Shown here in pieces: positions 5,773-10,959 of a stretch of DNA of 10,959 nt. Origin of the DNA: an uncultured Kangiella sp. Its GTDB lineage: Bacteria; Pseudomonadota; Gammaproteobacteria; Enterobacterales; DSM-103792. Positions within the stretch are counted from its first letter, which is position 1. Each line of letters opens with the position of its first letter. Both the position numbers and the translations under genes were made by a program. The notes under the pieces are model-generated. The model was not told where the DNA came from. It worked only from the letters and a program-made list of their open reading frames with translations, and did no database searches. The stretch covers positions 1-10,959 of the forward strand of contig CAMLNB010000118.1 in assembly GCA_946481205.1 (NCBI GenBank), written 5' to 3'.

Positions 5773-5802
5773 CAGAGCGAATGCCGACCGGTGTTCGCTC
5801 TG
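5773..5802 (+). other. Intra-operon hairpin between adaptor and transporter genes
   Basis: CAGAGCGAA (5773-5781) pairs perfectly over nine bases with TTCGCTCTG (5794-5802) around a 12-base loop, directly after the adaptor stop codon. The following TTATTG is a poor U-run, so full termination is unlikely. It could act as a partial attenuator or an mRNA stabiliser. The gap between the two genes is about 140 bases, long for an RND operon, and shows no gene or clear second promoter. Confidence 0.5.
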
Positions 5803-5908
5803 TTATTGAGTACAGCGCACGCGTACGCCCGCGTCAGCTGATCCGCACAAGCGTGGATAACGTGTTGTGTGGGTTGCTGCCGGCGCGACGCTGACAGGAA
5901 CTTCGATC

Positions 5909-8900
5909 ATGTTCTCGCGTTTTTTTATTGACCGGCCGATTTTCGCCACGGTCATCTCTTTGTTCATCATGTTGGCGGGCCTCGCCGCCATGCGCAGTCT
6001 ACCGATTGCGCAATACCCCGAGATTGCCCCGCCGGTGGTAACGGTTATGGCCGTTTACCCGGGCGCGTCGGCGGAAGTATTGGAGCAAACCGTTGCGGCA
6101 CCGCTGGAAAACCAGATCAACGGTGTCGAAGACATGCTCTACATGAAATCGACTTCGTCGTCGAACGGTGTCGTGACCATTGAAGTCACTTTTGAAATCG
6201 GTGCCGATGTCGACAAAGCCGCCCTGAACGTCAACAACCGGGTCAAGCAGGCCGAAGCGCGTCTGCCGCAGGAAGTGCGTCGGCAAGGCGTGACGGTGGA
6301 AAAAGGTTCGTCGTCATTCCTGCAAGTTGTCGCGTTCACCTCGCCGGATGACAGCCTCGACGGCTTGACCATTTCCAACTACGTCACGATGAACGTGCTC
6401 GACCGTATCAAACGGATTCCGGGTACCACCAACGTGCAGATCTTCGGCGCCAAAGATTATGCGATGCGGATCTGGGTCAAGCCGGATCAGCTGACCAAGC
6501 TGCGTCTGACCACCAGTGATGTTGCGCTCGCCATTCAAGAGCAAAACGCCCAGTTTGCGCCGGGTAAAGTTGGTCAGCCGCCGGTCGGCAATGGTCAGCA
6601 ACTGGTCTACACGATCACCAGCAAAGGTCGTCTGGCCGATGCCGCTGAGTTTGAACAAATCATTGTTCGCGCCAATCCCGATGGTTCGCTGGTGCGTCTG
6701 AAAGACGTCGCTGATGTCGAGCTCGGTTCGAAAGATTATGAGTTCCAAGGCCGGGTCAACGGCAAGAATGCGGTGCTGGTCGGTATCTTCCTGCAGCCGG
6801 GGGCGAATGCGCTGGCCGTTGCTGATGAAGTGAACGCCAACATGGATGCACTGGCTGAACGCTTCCCGCAAGGCATGAGCAAGACGGTGGTGTTCGACAC
6901 CACCCGTTTCGTCGAAGTGTCGATTAAGGAAGTCGGCAAAACGTTGCTCGAAGCGATGGTGCTGGTGTTCCTGGTCGTGTTCCTGTTCTTGCAGAACTGG
7001 CGCGCAACATTGATTCCGACCATTGCCGTGCCGGTGTCCCTGATCGGTACCTTTGCCGGTCTGCACATGCTCGGTTATTCGATCAATACCCTGACGCTGT
7101 TCGGCATGGTGCTGGCGATCGGTATCGTCGTTGACGATGCGATCGTTGTGCTCGAAAACGTCGAGCGGATCATGCACGAAGAGAAGAAATCCGCTTACGA
7201 AGCCGCCATCAAGGCAATGCAGGAAGTGACCGGTCCGGTCGTCGCGATCGTGCTGGTGCTGACCGCGGTGTTCGTGCCGATTGCCTTCCTCGGCGGCCTG
7301 GCCGGTGAGCTCTATCGCCAGTTCGCGATCACGATTTCGATTGCCGTGATCATCTCCGGTGTTGTAGCGCTGACGCTGACGCCGGCGCTGTGTGTGCTGA
7401 TTCTGAAGCACGAGCACAAACAACCGAATCGTTTCTTCGACTGGTTCAATGGCTGGTTTGAGCGGGTGACGCATCGTTATGGCCAAGGTGTGGGCTGGAT
7501 GCTCAAGCGCGGTACGGTCGGTGCGGTGTTGTTCCTCGGCATGGTCGCGCTGACTGGCGGTCTGTGGAAGAATATTCCGGGCTCGCTGGTGCCGAACGAA
7601 GATCAAGGCTGGTTCATGACCGCCGTGATGCTGCCGGATGGTGCCACGCTGGAACGTACTGATGCCGTCGTCAAAGAAGTGGTCGACGCGATCAAGTCGA
7701 ACGATGCCAATGCTTACGCGATTGCCTTCACCGGTTTCGATTTCCTCGGCGGCGGTTACAAGAACAGCGCTGCGACGATCTTCGTTACCCAGAAGCATTG
7801 GGATGAGCGTCCGGGCGTCAACACGGACATGCTGGTCGGCGAGGTCTACATGAAGACCGGCCACATCAAGGAAGCGCTGGTGCTGGCGTTCAACCCACCG
7901 CCAATTTTCGGTCTGGGTTCGGCCGGTGGTTTTGAAGTCTTCATCCAGAATCGCGGTGAAGGTGGTGCTGCCCGGTTGCAGGAAGTGACGCAGCAATTCC
8001 TGGCGAAAGCCAATCAGGATCCGTTGCTGATGAACGTCGCGACCCTGTGGCGCGCCGGCACTCCGCAGTTGTTCGTCGATGTCGATCGGGAAAAAGCCAA
8101 GGCGCTCGGCGTATCGGTTGACGAAGCCTTCGATACGCTGTCGGCGACGCTTGGTACCTACTACGTCAATGACTTCAATAAATACGGCCGGACCTGGCAG
8201 GTGCTGATGTCGGCGCATCCGGATTACAAAACCAAGCCGGAAGACATCGGTGCGATCTATGTCCGTTCTGATCGCGGCAAGATGATTCCGTTGTCAGCGT
8301 TTACGACCGTCAAGTACACCGCCGGTCCGGACTCGCAGGATCGCTACAACAACCTGCCGGCCGCCAAGATTTTTGGTGGTGGCAAGCCAGGCGTCTCGAC
8401 CGGCGAAGCGATTGCCCGGGTCGAACAACTGCTGGCCGAAACGCTGCCGAAAGACTTCAGTTACGACTGGACCGGTGCCTCGTTCCAGGAGAAGAAGTCG
8501 GATGGGTCGAGCGGTTTTGCGATTGGTCTGGCCGCGATCATGGTGTTCTTGATCCTGGCGGCACAGTACGAGAAATGGTCGCTGCCATTGTCGGTGTTGC
8601 TGGCCTTGCCGTTCGGCACGTTCGGTGCGCTGGTCGCAGTCTGGCTGCGTGACATGAGCAATGATGTGTATTTCCAGATCGGTCTGGTGACACTGCTTGG
8701 TCTGGCAGCGAAGAACGCGATTCTGATCGTCGAATTCGCGATGATGAAGAAAGACGAAGGACTCAGCACCGTTGATGCGGCGATGGAAGCGGCGCGGCTG
8801 CGGTTCCGGCCGATTCTGATGACCTCGCTGGCATTCATTCTCGGCGTGTTGCCGCTGGCTTTCTCGTCTGGCGCTGGCGCCGGTGCGCGGGTGGCAGTCG

Positions 8901-9043
8901 GTACCGGGGTGATGGGCGGTATGTTGGCCGCGACCTTCCTCGCGATCTTCTTCGTGCCCTTGTTCTTCAAATTCATTACCGATTTCCGCCTGCGCCGTTC
9001 GCGTGCGAGCGTGGCAGTGAAACCGGAGGTGGCTCATGATTAA
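5909..9043 (+). CDS. RND multidrug efflux transporter, HAE1 family (AcrB/MexB-like)
   Basis: This is a 1044-residue proton-driven inner-membrane pump, predicted to work as a trimer that expels hydrophobic and amphiphilic compounds from the periplasm. The N-terminus MFSRFFIDRPIFA begins the first membrane helix. Two large periplasmic loops and the usual 12-helix pattern follow. The proton-relay residues are present: Asp409-Asp410 in IGIVVDDAIVVLENV of helix 4, and Lys935 in GLAAKNAILIVEF of helix 10. The porter-domain loop GFDFLGGGYKNSAAT occupies the position of the AcrB switch loop, with a different sequence. The start at 5909 has AGGAA eight bases upstream and matches the family; an upstream in-frame ATG at 5867 would add 14 atypical residues. 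Length is within a few residues of AcrB and MexB. It overlaps the channel gene by eight bases, implying translational coupling. Confidence 0.95.
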   Translation: MFSRFFIDRPIFATVISLFIMLAGLAAMRSLPIAQYPEIAPPVVTVMAVYPGASAEVLEQTVAAPLENQINGVEDMLYMKSTSSSNGVVTIEVTFEIGADVDKAALNVNNRVKQAEARLPQEVRRQGVTVEKGSSSFLQVVAFTSPDDSLDGLTISNYVTMNVLDRIKRIPGTTNVQIFGAKDYAMRIWVKPDQLTKLRLTTSDVALAIQEQNAQFAPGKVGQPPVGNGQQLVYTITSKGRLADAAEFEQIIVRANPDGSLVRLKDVADVELGSKDYEFQGRVNGKNAVLVGIFLQPGANALAVADEVNANMDALAERFPQGMSKTVVFDTTRFVEVSIKEVGKTLLEAMVLVFLVVFLFLQNWRATLIPTIAVPVSLIGTFAGLHMLGYSINTLTLFGMVLAIGIVVDDAIVVLENVERIMHEEKKSAYEAAIKAMQEVTGPVVAIVLVLTAVFVPIAFLGGLAGELYRQFAITISIAVIISGVVALTLTPALCVLILKHEHKQPNRFFDWFNGWFERVTHRYGQGVGWMLKRGTVGAVLFLGMVALTGGLWKNIPGSLVPNEDQGWFMTAVMLPDGATLERTDAVVKEVVDAIKSNDANAYAIAFTGFDFLGGGYKNSAATIFVTQKHWDERPGVNTDMLVGEVYMKTGHIKEALVLAFNPPPIFGLGSAGGFEVFIQNRGEGGAARLQEVTQQFLAKANQDPLLMNVATLWRAGTPQLFVDVDREKAKALGVSVDEAFDTLSATLGTYYVNDFNKYGRTWQVLMSAHPDYKTKPEDIGAIYVRSDRGKMIPLSAFTTVKYTAGPDSQDRYNNLPAAKIFGGGKPGVSTGEAIARVEQLLAETLPKDFSYDWTGASFQEKKSDGSSGFAIGLAAIMVFLILAAQYEKWSLPLSVLLALPFGTFGALVAVWLRDMSNDVYFQIGLVTLLGLAAKNAILIVEFAMMKKDEGLSTVDAAMEAARLRFRPILMTSLAFILGVLPLAFSSGAGAGARVAVGTGVMGGMLAATFLAIFFVPLFFKFITDFRLRRSRASVAVKPEVAHD

Positions 9044-10487
9044 GCAGGTTATGTCGACCCAAGGTCGTCGTTTGGTCGTGTCGGTACTGGCACTGGCGGT
9101 GCTCGCCGGTTGCGCGATCGGTCCGGATTATCAACGACCGGAGTTGGAGTTGCCGGAGCAATGGCAAGCCGCGCCGACCGCCGTTGAGCAAGTGCAACTG
9201 GCGCAGTGGTGGCAAAGCTTCAACGATCCGGCGCTGAATGCGCTGATCGCGGAAAGCTTGGCGAATAACAGCAATTTGAAATCAGCGGTCGCGGCAGTGA
9301 ATGCTGCAGCGGCGCAGCTGCAATTGGCGCGTGCCGATTACTGGCCGACGGTCGATCTCGGTGTCAGCGGCACCAAGACTCGCAACAGTGAAGCGGTGAC
9401 GCCAGCCGGGCAGGCGCTGCGCACCGAGATCTATCAGGCCGGCTTGCAGCTGGATTATGAGTTCGATCTCTGGGGCAAGATCCGCCGCGCCAATGAAGCG
9501 GCCCTGGCGGAACTGGAAGCCAGTGTCGCGGCGCGCGATGCCGTGCAAGCAGCGTTGGCAGCCAATGTCGCGCAAGCGTATTTTCAAGCGCGGGCTTTGG
9601 ATAAACAGATCGCCTTGGCCGAGCAGACGCTGACCACGCGCACAGAGAACGTGCGCCTGCAACAGAAGCGGCTCGATAGCGGTTTGATCTCGCCTTACGA
9701 TTTCGAACAGGCGCGCAGCGAAGCGGAAGCCATTGCCGCGCAACTGCCGGCACAGAAATCGGCGCGAGCAAAAGTGCAGACCGCGTTGGCGGTGCTGCGC
9801 GGGCAGTCGCCCAAAGCGATGGTCAGCGAATGGCAGCAATACGGCAGCAACGGCGCGCAAGCCTTGCCCGCCGCACCGACCGTGCCGATGGATCTGCCGT
9901 CGCAGCTGCTGTCGCGGCGGCCGGATGTCCGGCAGGCCGAAGCCCGCCTGCAAGCGGCCAATGCTCGCATCGGTGTCGCCAAGGCCGGTTACTTGCCGTC
10001 GTTGTCGTTGACTGGTTTTGCCGGTGGCGTTTCCGAGGCGCTCAGTGATGTGTTGGACGCGCCGGCCAAGGCCTGGGAAGTGGCATTGGGTCTGTCGCAG
10101 CCGCTGACCAGTCTGTACCGGGTCAATGCCAATGTTGGCAGCGCAGAAGCGCAAGCCCAGGCGCAAACGGCCGCGTATGTGAATGCCGTGCAAACCGCCT
10201 TCAAGGAAACGCTTGATGCGCTGAGCACGCTCAGCAGCACGCGTGAGATCCAGGCCGCGCAGCAGCGCCGGGTCGAAGCGTTGAGCAACGGTTATCGGGT
10301 CGCCAAGCTGCGTTACGATGCCGGCCGCATCGGCTATCTGGAGTTGCTCGATGTCGAGCGGCAGTTGCGTCAGGTGGAGCAGGAGCAGGTACAAGCTCAG
10401 CTCGATCAGCTCAATGCGACGGTCGATCTGTATCGCGCACTCGGTGGTGGTTGGGCCGCGAGCGATGCGGCGGTTGCCAGTAACTGA
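9036..10487 (+). CDS. RND efflux outer-membrane channel lipoprotein (OprM/NodT family)
   Basis: This 483-residue protein is the outer-membrane factor of the tripartite pump. The signal peptide ends in the lipobox LAGC with Cys26, followed by AIGPDYQRPELELPEQW, the usual start of mature OprM/NodT proteins. Two repeats of the outer-membrane efflux domain follow (about 60-250 and 280-465), rich in Ala, Gln and Leu as expected for the long alpha-barrel. The second repeat holds the family-typical RRPDVRQAEARLQAANARIG and ends with a helix containing YLELLDVERQL. Length is nearly that of OprM (485). The ATG at 9036 has GGAGG six bases upstream and overlaps the transporter stop (ATGATTAA). Starting at Met6 would also leave a valid signal peptide. 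The gene closes the operon before a strong terminator. Confidence 0.95.
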   Translation: MIKQVMSTQGRRLVVSVLALAVLAGCAIGPDYQRPELELPEQWQAAPTAVEQVQLAQWWQSFNDPALNALIAESLANNSNLKSAVAAVNAAAAQLQLARADYWPTVDLGVSGTKTRNSEAVTPAGQALRTEIYQAGLQLDYEFDLWGKIRRANEAALAELEASVAARDAVQAALAANVAQAYFQARALDKQIALAEQTLTTRTENVRLQQKRLDSGLISPYDFEQARSEAEAIAAQLPAQKSARAKVQTALAVLRGQSPKAMVSEWQQYGSNGAQALPAAPTVPMDLPSQLLSRRPDVRQAEARLQAANARIGVAKAGYLPSLSLTGFAGGVSEALSDVLDAPAKAWEVALGLSQPLTSLYRVNANVGSAEAQAQAQTAAYVNAVQTAFKETLDALSTLSSTREIQAAQQRRVEALSNGYRVAKLRYDAGRIGYLELLDVERQLRQVEQEQVQAQLDQLNATVDLYRALGGGWAASDAAVASN

Positions 10488-10501
10488 GATGGGCATCAAG
10501 C

Positions 10502-10537
10502 AAAAAGGGCGACTGATCAGTCGCCCTTTTTCTTTTC
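10502..10537 (+). terminator. Intrinsic terminator of the RND operon
   Basis: A perfect 30-base palindrome runs from 10502 to 10531. Its left arm is AAAAAGGGCGACTGA and its right arm TCAGTCGCCCTTTTT, and it would fold with a GATC loop. TCTTTT follows. It starts 14 bases after the channel stop codon. With A-runs on one side and T-runs on the other it could work in both directions. Confidence 0.93.
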
Positions 10538-10708
10538 TGCTGGCCACGCATTTCTGGTACGTCGAGCTGTCGGCAAGCAACCAAGCCATCTGAACATTTC
10601 TGTTTTTAGAACGCTTTGCGAAAACGCCAGGGAAACAGATGCAGGCGGCACCAATTCGGCTTATCTGATCTACAGGCCAATCTGGCCACGATCAGGAGGA
10701 GTGCCGCT

Positions 10709-10939
10709 GTGACCGTTGCAAGGACCGTCGAACCGTCGGCCGATGCCGATGCGCCTGTTGCCTGCAGTACGTGCCGGCTCGAAATACCGCTCAGTGCCGC
10801 GATGACGCCCGAGGGCGAGCAGTATGTCGAGTACTACTGTGGGCTGGACTGTTACGAAACCTGGTTTCACAAGCAATGCGAGGCCGAGTACCCGGCGTTC
10901 AGCCATTACGAGTGGCCAAGCCCGCGCGCCTGGCGCTAA
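10709..10939 (+). CDS. Small four-cysteine protein resembling DUF3330
   Basis: This 76-residue cytoplasmic protein has two cysteine pairs, Cys19-x2-Cys22 and Cys44-x3-Cys48, consistent with a small metal-binding knuckle; a fifth Cys is at 57. The core ([13 protein letters not shown], then [13 protein letters not shown]) resembles DUF3330, a domain of unknown function often met in mercury-resistance transposons. Here no mer or transposase gene is visible, so that link is only by family. The GTG start at 10709 is chosen over a TTG at 10616 because AGGAGGA lies eight bases upstream and the shorter length fits the domain. The first 16 residues are Ala/Asp/Pro-rich and probably disordered. The gene lies behind the pump terminator, so it is likely expressed separately; I found no clear promoter in 10538-10700. 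Confidence 0.7.
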   Translation: MTVARTVEPSADADAPVACSTCRLEIPLSAAMTPEGEQYVEYYCGLDCYETWFHKQCEAEYPAFSHYEWPSPRAWR

Positions 10940-10959
10940 CCGAATCGCCACCCTGCAGC

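Noticed and set aside
6314..8218. A 634-codon minus-strand open frame inside the RND transporter gene
   Set aside because: It is a codon-bias shadow of the transporter. Its His-, Arg- and Gln-rich translation has no recognisable domain and no ribosome site was seen.
10616..10708. TTG-start extension of the DUF3330-like protein
   Set aside because: The added 31 residues are basic and unlike the domain, while the GTG at 10709 has a strong AGGAGGA ribosome site.

Overview
The window is about 11 kb of moderately GC-rich bacterial chromosome and most likely comes from a gammaproteobacterium or close relative. This rests on four things: a PPi-dependent phosphofructokinase, secreted proteins with PEP-CTERM-type tails behind sigma-54-like promoters, a three-gene RND efflux operon under an AcrR/TtgR-type repressor, and lipobox-bearing pump subunits. 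I cannot name a genus. I see no tRNA, rRNA, CRISPR array, transposase or origin.

Layout. Bases 1-606 are the C-terminal part of a PPi-phosphofructokinase. Bases 678-3063 are a tandem duplication of about 1.2 kb per unit. Each unit carries a conserved upstream motif, a -24/-12 promoter, a 276-residue secreted six-cysteine protein ending in a PEP-CTERM-like sorting tail, and a near-identical terminator. A third copy of the upstream motif ends the array. A small four-helix membrane protein of unknown function follows (3088-3513).

Bases 3568-10537 form one efflux module. A TetR-family repressor gene on the minus strand diverges from an operon encoding a periplasmic adaptor lipoprotein, an inner-membrane HAE1-type RND transporter and an outer-membrane channel lipoprotein. 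The divergent region holds a 24-bp inverted repeat very like the E. coli AcrR operator, placed between the -35 and -10 boxes of the pump promoter. This predicts autorepression and drug-relieved repression of the pump. The operon ends in a strong intrinsic terminator. A 76-residue protein with four cysteines, resembling DUF3330, closes the window.

The pump module is conventional in its parts. The less ordinary part is the PEP-CTERM tandem pair. Its promoters, upstream motif and mosaic divergence suggest co-regulated, recently homogenised exoproteins. I found no convincing evidence of a wholly new multi-gene system.
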